The notes: generated by a model from the sequence alone, not told the origin. DNA of 64,000 bases from Augochlora pura (GCF_028453695.1 NC_135781.1:1860001-1924000); one strand, 5' to 3'. Shown: positions 11,761-24,079, counted from the first letter of the stretch. A program made the numbers and translations.

Positions 11761-13400
11761 CCGACGGCCTCGTTTGTAGTTAACCAATTAATCGCTAATT
11801 TTAATCATTGATGAATTAATTTTAATAATAATTGCATATTTGAATTGATTGCTTTCTTTTAAGCGACGCGAACTTTGTGTTTTAACGCTTTTGTTACCAT
11901 GCGAATACATTAACATTGTAGTGATTGACTTTTAGCAAATACGCTTGAAAATATTCCTTTAAATAACAATTTTGAAACAGGTGATTAGATAGTTATTTTC
12001 AGGCGATCTCACAATCGAAGAATTTATCAGCTGATCATTTAATTCCGAATCAGTCGGCTTCGCAGAATTGTTAAATATCCATTTTGTTGAAGAATAAAAA
12101 TGATTTCTTAGAATTGTTTAAAATAAAAAGCTGTAATAATAACGAGTAATTTATACTTTGAGAAATTATTATATATTTATTATTATTATATTACACTTTA
12201 ATTTATGCTTTAGAAAAATTTTCACTTTTAGGAAAATCCAGTAATTGTAATTTGAAGTGGTAAAAATGTTAAAAATATTTACAATCAACGTCAATGACTT
12301 TATATTAAAATTTTAAAGGAAGATCTAGTATCTATTTCGGACAATCGATAGTATCGCGGAATGAAATCTAGTCATCGCGACAAACTTGTAAACAATATAA
12401 TTTAAAAGCACCGCTTTTCTAAGAAAGATTATTAAATATCGATTTCAAAGAACACTTTAGATGGTATCGTCGGCGGCTCGTGTTACGATTATCGGATGAA
12501 TTGTTTCAGATGTTTGCCGGATCGTGAAAACGATAACTACCATAGACGCGATAACGCGGAACATGGATGATAAACTTTTTCATGGAAATTATCAATAAAA
12601 GCTTCGGAGATCGTTGAAAATAAATCGCTGTAAATATAAATAGATCCGATTTCACGCGAACCTGGTAAATTGTCTCTGATTACACTTATAGTGATTCGAG
12701 TGGAATCAGCAGGTTATGGCAACCGTTTGCTTACTAGTCACGTTAACAAATTTCTTCTTCTTATTATTATTATTATGAAATTAGGATATAAAATTGGAAA
12801 GTCTAATTTTATATTATTTATATGATATGAAATTCGTATAATTTAAGTGGTATAAAATTTATATAAATTAGGTGATATAAAATTGATATCATTTTTGTAG
12901 TATAAACTTTATATAGCTTATGTCATATAAAAATTGATATGAAGAAAATGGTCTAGGAAAAGGGTTAAAACCTAGAATCACCTTTACCGTCTACTTCGGG
13001 GGTTGAAACAATGGCGACAGCTTCTCATTGACCCCTTCAACGACCTTAAATCCTAAAAAGTTACTCTCGCGATCATTTGAAAGTCGGCTTAGTCTAATGG
13101 ATCATTCTGAAAGCCTTATTATCGCGGCCCTTATTTGCGCGTCCGCCGAAAGGCGGCCAAAGTTTCCTTTCTTTCGCCGGGTAATTGAAACAAATGGAAA
13201 AAACCGCGCTTGTTCCCCAATTTGCGGGAACGCCTTAACACGCGTTCGATTTCTTGGTAAACGGGGTGCCGCCATTCGACGCTATAATGCGGCCATCCAG
13301 CACGACAAACGAGAATTGATGGGCGTTCGCACAATTTTCAAGCGGACGCAATTCACGAACCGCGCGCCGCGTACGTTGACCTTTTTGTTCGCGGTGTATA
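11761..13400. other. AT-rich intergenic DNA
   Basis: No gene is seen. At about 12780-12950 a degenerate repeat based on GATATAAAATT and GGTATAAAATT units occurs about five times. The frame from 13028 to 13519 has no recognisable domain and runs into the mariner remnant. Confidence 0.5.
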
Positions 13401-13944
13401 GTGCGGTCCGAAAAATCGCCTTTAAATGTCTCTCTGTTTCAGTTCACACGGCACCCAATTGCCTTGCTTGCGAATCATTCCCATGCATGTCAATCGTACG
13501 GAAACTGCTTGTTGGGTAACTCCCAATGATTCTGCAAGCTCCTCTTGCGTTCGACTCGGATCTTCATCGAGTAATGCCTCCAATTGATTGTCTTCAAATT
13601 TTGTTGGCTGCCCAGAGCGAGGCTTGTCTTCAACACTGAAATCACCATTCTTAAAGCGTCGAAACCATTCCCTACATGATTTATCAGTTGGAGCATTTTG
13701 TTGCAAAAGCATTGGAGCAAAAGCTGCACTTTTCTTCCAATTAAAGCAGAAAACTAAAATCTGCTTAGTTAACACAAAACTTGACATATTCAACCGAGTA
13801 AAAAACAGGTGTATTAAATGAAACTCGAAGCAATATAAACTGAATGTTATCGGCAGATACCTAACCTCTCAGAAACAATTGAAATCAGTTGTTACTACGA
13901 AACAGTTATAACAGCCAGAGCTATCTTTTGAAAACGGACCGAAC
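13401..13944 (-). mobile_element. Internally deleted mariner element with TA target duplication
   Basis: The left end GTGCGGTCCG (after TA at 13399-13400) and the right end CGGACCGAAC (before TA at 13945-13946) are inverted repeats matching at 9 of 10 positions. Between them the minus strand carries the N-terminal third of a mariner transposase. The element is about 544 bp; full-length mariners are about 1.3 kb, so most of the catalytic domain is gone. The deletion junction lies just left of 13440, where coding sequence jumps to terminal sequence. It is non-autonomous. Confidence 0.85.
13422..13793 (-). pseudogene. Truncated mariner transposase (N-terminal DNA-binding part)
   Basis: A 123-codon minus-strand frame holds mariner transposase signatures: a TKQ-like start, NAPTDKSCREWFRRFKNGDF, SVEDKPRSGQP, the LEALLDEDP block, TQEELAESLGVTQQAVS, GMIRKQGNWVP and ELKQRDI. 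These form the bipartite helix-turn-helix DNA-binding region. The frame stops immediately after ELKQRDI, where an intact family member continues into the DDD catalytic domain. About four residues are missing twice in the first helical part relative to the usual family pattern. It lacks the catalytic residues and could at most bind terminal repeats. Family membership is clear; function is not expected. Confidence 0.92.
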
Positions 13945-15965
13945 TAATTTGTGCTCCTAATATATCCATCTAACTTTCGTTTTGTTCTTCTCCTTTGCGC
14001 CATGAGGCCGGGCGACGTCGGATCCGTTTTTCACGAGTTATAGCATGGCTATCTGTCACAGTCATCATCGATGGCAACTTCGAGGATACCGGGGGACGTA
14101 ATGCCTCCTGGCCCTACGGTGTAAGGGCGGTGAAAGAAAGGATAAGATGGGGGGGGGGGGGGGGGGGAGGGGGGGGAGGGGAGGAGAGAAAGGGGGGGAA
14201 GGGGGCGGGGGGGGGGGGGGGCGGGGGGGGGGGGGGCAGGAGACGGAGAAAGCGAGAAAGAACGGGTAACTTACGGTGTATCGGAATGGCCGGCAAGTTA
14301 GGGGTCTCTCGCGCCGCTCACCGCGATGCATCATCGTTAGGAGAACTTTGGACGGCTTCCCCCGGTTACGCCATTGATGGCTTCCTACGATAGGACATGA
14401 TGTATCTTTGCCCTCATCGTTGCCGCGGCGTCCGAAAAGCGTCTCGGATGCAATTCGAAAGGAAAAATTGCGAATTAAGCGCTCAAGACGATCTCTTTCC
14501 AGAGCGCGCTATAGTGTGTGTCGCGATAATCGAGCGATGACAGGTATAACAGAGAATCCTACTGAAATTATTTCAAGTTGTCGCCTAAAATTTATATAAA
14601 ATCCTCTTAATTTTTATTCAATGCGAGATTTTATTGTTAATGTATTTTTTCAGGATAATTTTAACGGATTTAATGCATCGAGAAAATTTTGATTTGTTTA
14701 TCGACGCCTCGCGTCACATGGTGTGTACTGATCCAAGGTGTACCGATCCAAGGGTCAATTTGACTCTTTTCAAGGCTCCTTTTTCTCTTCTTTTTCCTTT
14801 CGTTAATCGGTTCATTTTCGTTCCGATTTTCTGCAGCTAAAAGACGGCGAAATCGCAGAGAAACGGCGACGCTCGGTATTTCGCGCGAGTAGTTCGCGGT
14901 AATTCGTCCCGTTTCTATGGATTTCACAGGGTGCCAAGTCGACTTCGCCTCGTTAGTTCCTCAGGTGGCTCGTGCCCGTTGTCAGCTGTCTTAGGCTTGT
15001 CCTCCTCCGCCTCCACCTCCTCGTACCTAATGTCCCTTTAGCTGTAAACTCACGCCTAGTTGCCGAACGTGATGCAACGGATAATGCGACAAGTTTGCTG
15101 TCGAGGGATTATGTGACCAGTGTTTCGTGTCTTGCCGCGCATTTACCGTCTACATATTTTAAGGGAATCCTAGACCGTCCTTGACGGACGTATACATTAA
15201 TAACGACGGATTATTTATATTTCTATTACATTTAGATTGTTAATAACTTGGACCCTTTTTAGGCGACTTTTAATCCTCCATTTCCGACGCGCTTTCGTTC
15301 GCTGAGGAACTATTGTCCCCGTCTATATTTCTAAGTGGAACTGTACTTATGAATCATGTTGTCGAAGTTTATATTTCACGGTTAAGGTTTATAGTACCGT
15401 CATTTGTTTATAATTTAGTTTTATGGAAGTTTATTTATTTCAAAAGTGATTGAAGTCTATTTATATTCAAATTGAGATATTATAGATATTTATATTATAT
15501 AGATATTTATACTATAGATTGAAAAAGAAAATGTTATTCACTGTATAAAAAATAAAACGTTCAATTTCCTATAAATCCAATAAAAATTACTACACAACAA
15601 AAAATATACTACACTATATACGAGTACTATAGATCGGAAAAAGAAAATGTTATTCACACCGGTGTCGAAACATCGTCGATTGCAGCTGATGAAGAAATCG
15701 CGTTCGCCGAGGAAAACAACTCGAAGAAACTTGTGGAAATCGAACGATAATTGTAAACGAGTCGACGAAGGCCTCGCGACAATTACACGGTGACTGATAG
15801 ATTACGGTAATTGATTGCTGGTATAAGATGTTGTCGCGGGATTTTTATTCCGCGGATCGCGATAGCCGATCTCTATCGCCAAAGATAGATCTACGGACCG
15901 GCGTGGATTATAGCAACAATTTTGTTTAAGACGTGAGGAGACGACGGGTAAGGAGAGTGCATTAT
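13945..15965. other. Intergenic with extreme G-rich tract
   Basis: No gene is supported. The G-rich tract at 14149-14236 is listed separately. A direct repeat of about 30 bp (cores at about 15513 and 15629, both containing AAAAAGAAAATGTTATTCAC) lies in AT-rich DNA. Open frames here are proline- or glycine-run artefacts, or unrecognised. Confidence 0.5.
14149..14236. repeat. G-rich tract (near-continuous poly-G on the + strand)
   Basis: 88 bases made almost entirely of G runs of up to about 19, interrupted by single A or C and a short GAGAGAAA. This is a strong G-quadruplex candidate on the + strand, and length errors are likely in assembly. Confidence 0.95.
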
Positions 15966-15979
15966 AGAGAGAGAGAGCA

Positions 15980-16020
<41 letters not shown>

Positions 16021-16042
16021 AATAAAGAGAGGGAGAGCAATG

Positions 16043-16088
<46 letters not shown>

Positions 16089-16170
16089 GAAAGAGAGAGA
16101 GAGCGTTAGAGAGAGATCAATAAAGACAGAGAGCGATACAGAGAGAGAAAGAGAGAGAAAGAGAGAGAGG
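15966..16170. repeat. (GA)n-rich block
   Basis: GAGA runs interrupted by CAATA, GGGA, CGTTA and similar short spacers. Confidence 0.92.
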
Positions 16171-16639
16171 CAGGAAGAAACGAGTGTTCCAGGCAAGGGA
16201 GCAAATTAACCTAATGACAGATGTTTCCCGTGAGATGCTGAAAGAGTTACCATTCCGCCGTATGCGAATCTCTCCTGCTGTTATATCAAAGGAGCAGACC
16301 CGCTCTCGGCCATTCTCATAGAAAATACGCGGTTCGTAATCAAATCGTCGTAATCGCAGTTCGCGCTGTTCGTTTCTCTACAACCCGGATATGACAGAAA
16401 CGGAACAGGGAAACGATCTCGTGGAAGCGTTCTCAAAGCTATTTTTTCCTGCTCGTTGCTTGCGACAGCTTCTGCACGAGCTGGACTCATTGTGTCAATC
16501 TTCTTGATATATATAATAATGTCTTGATATTATATATTAATTTAAATTGTTCCATGCGGCTGTGATTTAATTTAATTATGATTTTAATAAGTTGGTGTGG
16601 ATTCTTTATTAAATATGGAAATGGACGATGTCAGTGGTC

Positions 16640-16985
16640 GAGTTTTTTTAATTTCTCGAAGTGAACTCGGCATTTTGTTGCAATATTATTTACCCAGTAT
16701 TAAAGTAGACAGTTTCAACTTTCATTTGAGCTAAATTGCATAAAAATATCTCCACGGAAACACATCTGAAAATTTATTTAAATTGTCATTGTGAAGTTCA
16801 ATAAATCCCACGATGACAGTGTTCGACTCTATTTAATTTTCCAAAATGGTATCGCCATTTTCTTACAATATGATATACCCTGTATTAAAGTAAACACTTT
16901 CAGCTTTGATTTGAGCTAAGTTGCATAAAAATATCCTCACCACAACACATCTCAAAATTAATCTAAACTATCACTTCAAAAACTC
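16640..16985. repeat. Diverged tandem duplication, about 182-bp period
   Basis: The segment with GTATTAAAGTAGACAGTTTC and GAGCTAAATTGCATAAAAAT (from about 16696) recurs about 182 bp later as GTATTAAAGTAAACACTTTC and GAGCTAAGTTGCATAAAAAT. The copies differ by scattered substitutions, so the event is old. I do not recognise the source. Confidence 0.8.
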
Positions 16986-17302
16986 TAATTCCTTTATAAT
17001 TTCCTCCGCGACAATTACCCAAATCGATTCGCCCTTACATTCCCCTCAAAAACTAATTAAGGCTCTAAAATCAATTAGTTTACAAGCTACGATTTTTCCT
17101 CCGTGCGCGTCGTCGCCGACGACACGCTAACGGTTATCCGATATCGCATTAGCGTACGTCAGGGCAAGTTCTTCCGCGGCGACGGCGGCGGCGCTCCGCT
17201 CGCCAATAACTCCATTTTCGCTGACATAACTTGTAATCGTGTAATCTGGCGGGCAGCCCGCTACGGAAACGGACGATTCCGTTCTTCGACGACGACCACC
17301 GC

Positions 17303-17356
<54 letters not shown>

Positions 17357-18335
17357 GAACGCGGCCGCCGTTCAATGTAATCGTCGGACGATCGGCCGAG
17401 CGAAACCAAATCCAATTTCTGTGAACGCTGAAGGACGCGTACTCGTTAATCCGTCAAACTGGACGCTGCCTCGCGGTATCTTGGCCAACGCCGGCGACGC
17501 TCACCGTCGTCCAATCGACGCGCGGCGATTGTACCTCGCTCTCCCCCTCGGTGTCGGAGCGGAGATAACGCTCCTCTCGTCGCTTCTCTTTATTTCTTTT
17601 TCTTTTTTTCTGCGACGATAAGGAAACGGTGTCCAAGATTTACATTGTGTAACGTGCTCGATGAGAATTCGAGTGGGAGGTATCGAAGAAGTAACGGAGA
17701 GCGAGGATGTCGCTGGTAATTGCGGCACCTGTGCGAAAATCAACACGCGTGTACACTGGGTGACACGATTGTATGGATTTGTTGAAATGTTTTCGGAATT
17801 GTTGGGGATGTTGGAAAATATTTTGGTTGAGAGGCGATTGGTTTTTGGGGAAAAGGATTGGTTTTTGAGGGAGCATAATTTGGGGTTGGTTAATATTTTT
17901 ATAGTTGATGAGTGAAAATATATAAAATAGCTAAAATATATAAAATAGCTAAAATAGCTAAAAAAGCTAAAAAAAAATAGTTGCGTTTAAAAAAGTGAAG
18001 ATAATCTTAGTACCATCTTCACGCGTCAACCTAGACAAATTTTACCGATATCAGATTATATACTAATCAATATTATCATAATCTACGATTTTTAAGACGT
18101 TTGACGGGTTCGATATAAATGGGTCATCCTGTATATTGCCACATCAAGTGGTACAACGATATTGAAGCGACAAAGGCTTACTAGGAACCAATCTAGCTTT
18201 TATCGCGGAGGCTATAGAATAACAATTAAAATCACGGTGCTACTTCGTCGACAATTAGCTCGGATCATTGTTTAACCAGCCGGGCAACGTTCTCTTCGCA
18301 GAGTGGCGCAATGTTTGTTTGCCTATGGATTTATT
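16986..18335. other. Intergenic; CT run and AAAATAGCT repeats
   Basis: A perfect (CT)n run lies at about 17307-17351 in GC-rich DNA. A short array of AAAATAGCT/AAAATATAT units lies at about 17927-17980. No gene is supported. Confidence 0.5.
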
Positions 18336-18545
18336 TATTTCTTCGTTTCTCTTCTTTACTTTATTTCTTCATTTCTTTCTTTACTTTATTTCTTCGTTTC
18401 TTTCTTTACTTTATTTCTTTATTTATTTCTTTACTTTATTTCTTTATCTATTTATCTTTTTCCTCCTTAATTTCTTTCTTTCATTCGTTCTTTCTTTTTT
18501 TCTATATTTATCTATTTCTTTCCTATTTATCTCTTACTTATCCCC
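18336..18545. repeat. TTTCTTTA-type pyrimidine-rich minisatellite
   Basis: Units close to TTTACTTTATTTCTTC (about 24 bp with flanks) repeat several times, then degrade into TTTATTTC sequence. Frames through it give leucine- and phenylalanine-rich peptides that are not proteins. Confidence 0.85.
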
Positions 18546-19065
18546 TTCTTTGTGTCTTTGAATCTGATACAGGCTACAATCAACGTGTTAACAAATGTGA
18601 TAAAAATATCTAATAATCTACAGTTTAAAAGGACTATTTTTTCAAAATATTTCTGACCAAGACTCCATTGAAATAAAAATATCTGTGATAGCTCAAATAG
18701 TTATGACACTCTAATAATTAGTTCGAACAATGCTATAGCGACTACTATAGTGACACAAATAAACACATGATTACATCATTGATAAAATATAAAAACTTCT
18801 TAAAAATGTATCTACTTGAATTCGATACAAGCAAAACAAACGACATTATTTTCCGATCTCCACAATAATACCATGCTTAATTCCAAAACTCTACAATATA
18901 ATATAAGGGTTCGTAAACGCACGTTTCTGCCACAAAGTAGCACCCGGTTATCTATCGGTGAGCTTCGTGAACGGGGTTCGGAGCGCGAAGGGGTTAATTA
19001 CGGCTCACGGTGGCCGAAAATAAATCTGGCGGGATCGTTGATTATCGTTCGACGTCGGAGACGGT
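18546..19065. other. Intergenic up to the first gap
   Basis: AT-rich, becoming GC-rich near 18950. No gene is recognised. Confidence 0.45.
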
Positions 19066-19165
19066 NNNNNNNNNNNNNNNNNNNNNNNNNNNNNNNNNNN
19101 NNNNNNNNNNNNNNNNNNNNNNNNNNNNNNNNNNNNNNNNNNNNNNNNNNNNNNNNNNNNNNNNN
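19066..19165. other. Assembly gap (100 N)
   Basis: Exactly 100 N, the conventional length for a gap of unknown size. Frames crossing it are meaningless. Confidence 0.98.
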
Positions 19166-19947
19166 GGTGTGACACAGGGGTCGGTGGATTCGCGGCAATC
19201 ATTGTAGTAAACAAAACTTACCGTCCATTAGAAGTAGAGCCGGATAACGAACGAAAAAGATTCTCTCCCCCCCCCCCCTCTCCCCCCGCCTCTGCCACCC
19301 CGAAGAGACAGCTAGAGAGACACACCGACAATCTAATTAAGATCCGCCGTCGTTAATCCTCCGACGAAATTTTCGCCGTCCGTTCTTCCGGAAGACGTGA
19401 CAGAGACGGGCAAGAAACGGTCGGGGGTGGTGAGGTGGGGGGTTGGAGGTGGAGGTGGGAGACAAACACGGAATAGCCCCGTGGAGAGCGCGCGGGGAAG
19501 GGCCGCCGTGGAAGGTGCCGCGAGGGGGTAGCGTAAACAATTCCCAGCACAATTAGGAGACGTTTGTCCGTCTGTGTTTATCGAAGGATCCGTAACTAGC
19601 TTGGGTTAACACCTATCCGTTCGGCGCGGAGAGAGGCGCAGCAGCCAGACCCCGTAACAGCGGCTGCTACGGGGATCGGCCATGCGAGAACGATCCCGGA
19701 TATAGCGACGCGAATCCTAGCGAAAAGAAACGCGCGACGCACGGCTGGCTAAACAATGATCCGCGGAGTTTATCGACGGACGCAGAGCCGAGATTTTAAT
19801 TGATGTCGCGTTGCCGTCAAGGGACTGCGGACTGGACAAATAAATATATGGGGGATGGATCGACTCTCCCTCTCTTTAATTGTAGTAAGAGTGAAAGAGA
19901 GAGAGAGATTGTAGTATCGTTCAAGGTTATGTGAAATTAAATATTAG
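19166..19947. other. GC-rich, gene-free stretch
   Basis: CpG-rich DNA with a C12 tract at 19267-19278 and G-rich, GGGGTGG-type sequence near 19420-19460. No coding signature is seen on either strand. Confidence 0.5.
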
Positions 19948-20030
19948 GGTGTCGCATAAGCTCCTTCCTTTAAGCACCATTAATATTGTTCTATCGTGTC
20001 GTATGATAATCTTTTTTATCAATAAATTTT
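19948..20030 (+). mobile_element. Solo mariner-type terminus (copy 1 of 3)
   Basis: TTAGGGTGTCGCATAAGCTC begins a short segment related to the starts of 32039-32125 and 52150-52240. Such a GTGTCCCATAAGT-like end is typical of mariner-superfamily termini. No matching opposite end is visible, so this is a remnant. Confidence 0.5.
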
Positions 20031-20069
20031 AAATCCGAAAGATTGTTAATTAGCGGTATTGTTGCTCCG

Positions 20070-20192
20070 AGTCACAAGGATCAATTTCGTATACATAAAA
20101 GTACACTTTGTTACACAAAATAGCAATACTACGCGACAGAAAGATTATTTCCGATTTATCGTTAAAAATGGCATCGAGCGCAAAGGGTCAAC
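20070..20192 (+). repeat. Dispersed repeat family R1, copy 1
   Basis: A segment starting AAGGATCAATTTCGTAT and running to GGCATCGAGCGCAAAGGG aligns with 33462-33585 (AAGAATCAATTTCGTATGCA ... CGTCGTCGAGCGCGAGG) at moderate identity. A third partial copy with GGATCGATTTCGTTTATG is at about 38018. Non-coding; origin unknown. Confidence 0.65.
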
Positions 20193-20507
20193 AGATCGCG
20201 GTTAATAAAAAGATGGTAAATCAGGTGAATCGTCGACACGAACACGGCGAAGAAAATAACGACGGCCGCGGGATAAATCTGTAATGGCCACCGTTTGCGG
20301 CGACGATGCCCGTGCAGAAATCGATCGAAATTGTTTAGAACGGCGCGTCGGGATTACGGGGGCCCGTGTGCGTGAGTAATTATTTAACTTTATCGTCGCA
20401 GCGACGAATGCAAATTGCGTGTACAAATGTACGCGTCGCGCAAACGGTTAACGTTCGATTCTCTCTGCCCGGACAATCAGAACGCCGTAAACCAAAACTA
20501 TCGGCGA

Positions 20508-20538
<31 letters not shown>

Positions 20539-21630
20539 CGGGGGGGGGGGACGGATCCCTTCGTGTGCCGTAAGCGAACAACGCGCGAACACGACATTTC
20601 AATTGAAAATAAACATATAGCGGATACGGCCGTTTAATTAACTATACTGCGCGATCAGGATTTTACGGGGAAGCTGACGCGAGGACAGGGTTGACGAGGC
20701 GCGAGTCCAAGATGGCGGCGATCGATCGACGATCGCGTTTGGCAAAATTAACCCTTTGCACTCGAGTGGCGACTCTGAGGCATCGCTGAAATTCTTACGG
20801 TACGTTCTAAGATTTATATTATTATTATTATTATTCTTTATTAACGGACTAGTAGGGGCCTTTTCCTAATTTTCCTAATTATTCTTAGAAAAATATCTTA
20901 TTATATACATTAATTAATGATAAAAAAATTTTTAAAGTTATTTAAATTTAAATATCCCCCCAATCAAATAATTCCATTAATACTATCATATATAACAATA
21001 AAAAATATTAATAATCTTATTAAACTCAATAGGGTCTTCCCGTCCCCTAATATAATTTAAGCATTTTTACTTAAAATTTAAATTATTTTTTTAAAATAAA
21101 GACAGTTTATATTTCATCAACTTTTCTGTTACATAGAGGCGATTTACATATATATAATAGTTGCCGCGAGTTTATTCGCATCTTTTCTTTTTAAATTGTG
21201 CTCTCTGTCTCACTCTCACTCTCTCTCTCTGTCTATATCTATGTCTCTCCCCGTCTCTCTCGCCAGCGCACACAGCTATTTACGCTTAGAAATCCCCGCG
21301 CGTCTAGCCGGCGCCTTCGGTGTATCTCTAAGCGCGTATGTAAATATCCCATGAACATTATGACGTGGGGTCTTACACTTCCAGCATCGAGTGCCAGTCG
21401 CGTTGCGTATTCACGCACAAGCAAACGCACACAGACACAGAGAGAGAGAGAGCATAACAGGCCACCTTACTATCCGAAGAGGACGCGCTAGCTTAGGATC
21501 GGTGCGCGCCGGCATTATTCATTCGTGCGAACCTCGAGAGAGAGAGAGAGAGTTGCTCGATCTCTGGCACCTGTCTCAAGGATACCGGATAGAATGTATC
21601 GGTAGCATGATGACTTTGCCATTAATTATC
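20193..21630. other. Intergenic with a G28-C-G11 tract
   Basis: Contains the G tract at 20511-20550, an AT-rich stretch at 20815-21120, a CT-rich run at about 21202-21235, and GA runs at about 21439-21452 and 21536-21553. No gene is supported. Confidence 0.5.
20511..20550. repeat. Poly-G tract (28 G, C, 11 G)
   Basis: One of the longest homopolymers in the window, with a single C interruption at 20539. G-quadruplex-capable. Confidence 0.97.
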
Positions 21631-21633
21631 CGG

Positions 21634-21745
21634 GCTTTGTACTTCAGAAATCCGACGCGCGGCTCGATTTCAACCGTCTTAACGAGCCATCCGCCGGATG
21701 GTATCCGGTTCTGTCTAGCCACGGCTCTGCTCGCGATTCCGTTCT
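21634..21745 (+). repeat. Dispersed repeat family R2, copy 1
   Basis: GGCTTTGTACTTCAGAAATC to the GTCTAGCCACGGCTCTGCTC region closely matches 31222-31328 in the same orientation, with shared blocks TCGATTTCAACC, TCTTAACGAGCC and TGTCTAGCCACG. The two copies lie 9.6 kb apart. Neither has coding signatures. Confidence 0.85.
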
Positions 21746-22150
21746 CCTCTAGCCGCCCCCCCTCCCCCTCCCCGCTTACCGGCGCGGATTACAATGCACT
21801 CGCCGTCAATCATTCGACAAGACACCGTCCAGGATTCGGGGAACGAGATCCGCCGATAGAATTAATTATCGCGCGAAATAATTGGCGGGCACTCTCTCTC
21901 TATCTCTCTCGCGAGGATTTCACGGGGATCGGGGAGGATCTCGGGAGCGCCGCGGTACGTGGTCTACGGGTGGACGTGGAACAGCGTCGATGCTTTTCTA
22001 CATGGACGTCGGGGTGGCCTCGACGACGTCGAAGCTTTTTGCTCGTCGCGACGCTCGTCGAATCTCGAAATCGTTTGGGAATCGCGAGCTCTCGGTGTGC
22101 GCGGTTTCTGAGGATTTCTGGGAGGACCGACTCCTCGCGGATGAATGTCG

Positions 22151-22423
22151 ATGTTATACGCATGATTGTAATTATTATTATACTTTGGTTATGTCAAGAT
22201 TATGTCAATATTACGTTATATGTATAATTGTAGTTATCGTTACACTTTGGGTACAGTGATGTACATTACATTTTGGTTATGTCAAGATTATGACAAGGTT
22301 ATGTTATATGCATGGTTTCAGTTATTATTATATTTTGGTTATGTCAAGATTAAGTTATATTATACGCATGGTTGTAGTTGTATATATTACACTTTGATTA
22401 TAGTTACGTATATTACACTTTCA
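22151..22423. repeat. Degenerate tandem repeat, about 55-60 bp
   Basis: Units contain TTATACGCATGGTTGTAGTT, ATTATTATACTTTGGTTATG and TCAAGATTATG in varying completeness, about four to five copies. Confidence 0.8.
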
Positions 22424-23605
22424 CGAATTAATAATAAATGACGTTCATATTATTCAGTAAATCTTGCATTTAAACTGTATCATGAGTCTGGCCCGTTATT
22501 ATAGTGCAAAGGGCTAAGAACAAATAACTACTTATCAACGCAGCGTGAAAAGGGTCACGAAGCGAGAAGAGGTTAACTCGTTACTTACGTAATTCGCGGA
22601 ACGATGACTGACATCGAACCATAAGAGCGATCCGTTTGGCATGGAACTACCCTTGCGCTAATTGCGAAACCCTTCTGCCACAGAGAGACCTAGAAAGAGA
22701 GAGACGGAGAGACCTAGATAGAGATACAGAATGAGAGAAAGAGAGAAAGAGAGAGAGAGAGAAACAGCCGTTCGGGGGAAGAAGAGACGCGGCAGTAATC
22801 AGCGTTGAGGTCACCCGTTAGGACAATTAGGCGAACAGAGAAGTTCCATCGCGGGTTCCGCGGGCCCCGCCCGACCGGCCCTATAAGGGCCAAGAATGAC
22901 AGCTACTAGTTTTTTCCATTACTCAGAGCCCCGTCCGCGTCTCTTCGGGAATTAACATCACCGGCGACGTGCGGCGGCTGTCGACGGTGTTCAAGGAACG
23001 GAACGATCTCACGTCGATACTTCCCTCACGGAAACGATCCTCTTTGACTATTCGCTCCGCGAAACGACGAACACGTTCACGAAGATAGCAACCTATAGAT
23101 CACTCCCTAAAATCAACCCTAGATTATTATTTTAACCTCTTAGGCTGGATTTTGCGAAATCATAGCTAAATTACCATTTTTCTGAATATATATTTCTTTT
23201 TGGTATAGTTATATTATACTTGTCAACTACCAACAACCATATAAGTTCGTGAAGCTAGAATAAGCATACTTCCTCTCCCCAAATCGTCCAGTTCCATCGG
23301 CGATCTCTTGGACAATCTCAGAGCAACAACAAAGTTGAATGAAAGAGCCACCAGCAGTGGGCGGAAATTGCGCGATCATCAGCGATAAAAACGCTGTATC
23401 CCTCGATAACGATAACGTATCAGGCGTAACCATCGGGAACAATGTCAATTAGCATGTATGAACGAGCGATTCTCATTAATAAAAGTTCCTTAATCCCTGT
23501 TTGGCGTTTCTGTGTACTCGTGAGTCGCCGAATCTTTTTGAAAGAAACGGACAAGCGAATTTTGAGAAACGGGATAAGCGGGCTGATAAGACGACGCATG
23601 GGGAG
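22424..23605. other. Upstream region of the first MBF2-family gene
   Basis: Contains a GA-rich patch (about 22680-22765) and a GC-rich segment (22800-23090). No coding exon is recognised. The last hundred bases should hold the promoter. Confidence 0.5.
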
Positions 23606-23612
23606 TATATAA
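23606..23612 (+). promoter_or_regulatory. TATA box of the first MBF2-family gene
   Basis: TATATAA lies 114 bp upstream of the ATG. A start of transcription about 30 bp downstream (near 23635-23642) would give a short 5' UTR of about 80 nt. The same arrangement is found at the second paralog. Confidence 0.7.
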
Positions 23613-23719
23613 CCTACGCCAGCAATTTTTCTATAGCAAAACGAAACAGAACGTTTTCGGTATAGTCTAAACGTCGTGAGTCTACAGTTTTTGGAAAGTA
23701 TAACGCTGATATATTCACC

Positions 23720-24079
23720 ATGACTTCGAGGAAGATGGTCTTGTGTTTAATGGTGGTATTTGTTGCGATTGCTACCGAAGTCGCTTCGCTACCGAACAAT
23801 TGCACTATTGGGTACTTTGAGCCGGCTGACAAGATTGTGTTCGCTCAAGATGTCAGGGCGCAAGGTTCTGGAATTCTGGTCAAGACTGTCACGAAGACGT
23901 TTAATATGAGGCAATGGGAGAAGATCACTATGATCCAAGCTGTTGACATGTCACCGAAGGGGGATGCTACCTGCGACCATTCGATCCGCAGTGGAGCCGC
24001 ATACGTTACCGTGACGTTCAAGTTCACCAGCCCGAGGAACCAGGGGCTGAACTTCAACCTGCAGATCTACGGTGTTTAG
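23720..24079 (+). CDS. MBF2-family small secreted protein (119 aa), paralog 1
   Basis: Intronless gene for a 119-aa protein. Residues 1-23 form a signal peptide (basic start, hydrophobic VLCLMVVFVAIA, cleavage likely after VAS). The mature part carries the pattern of the insect MBF2 family: a Gly-Asp/Ala-Asp start (EPADKIV, 34-40), VKTVTKTFN (54-62), WEKITMIQAVD (66-76), an SGAAYVTVTFKFTS block (91-104) and the terminal NFNLQIYG (111-118). C28 and C85 could form one disulfide; N27 is in an N-C-T sequon. MBF2 was first described as a Bombyx transcription coactivator, but most insect members have signal peptides and many hymenopteran ones are named probable salivary secreted peptides. The role here is unknown. 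A close paralog lies 4.3 kb downstream in the same orientation. ATG 23720 is the first ATG after the predicted transcription start. Confidence 0.9.
   Translation: MTSRKMVLCLMVVFVAIATEVASLPNNCTIGYFEPADKIVFAQDVRAQGSGILVKTVTKTFNMRQWEKITMIQAVDMSPKGDATCDHSIRSGAAYVTVTFKFTSPRNQGLNFNLQIYGV

Noticed and set aside
13028..13519. 163-codon + frame
   Set aside because: Its 3' part is antisense to the mariner remnant and its 5' part matches nothing I recognise.
21391..22227. Open frame of 278 codons on the + strand
   Set aside because: It runs through a GA microsatellite, the dispersed repeat R2 and the start of a tandem array, and overlaps another + frame; no domain is recognisable.
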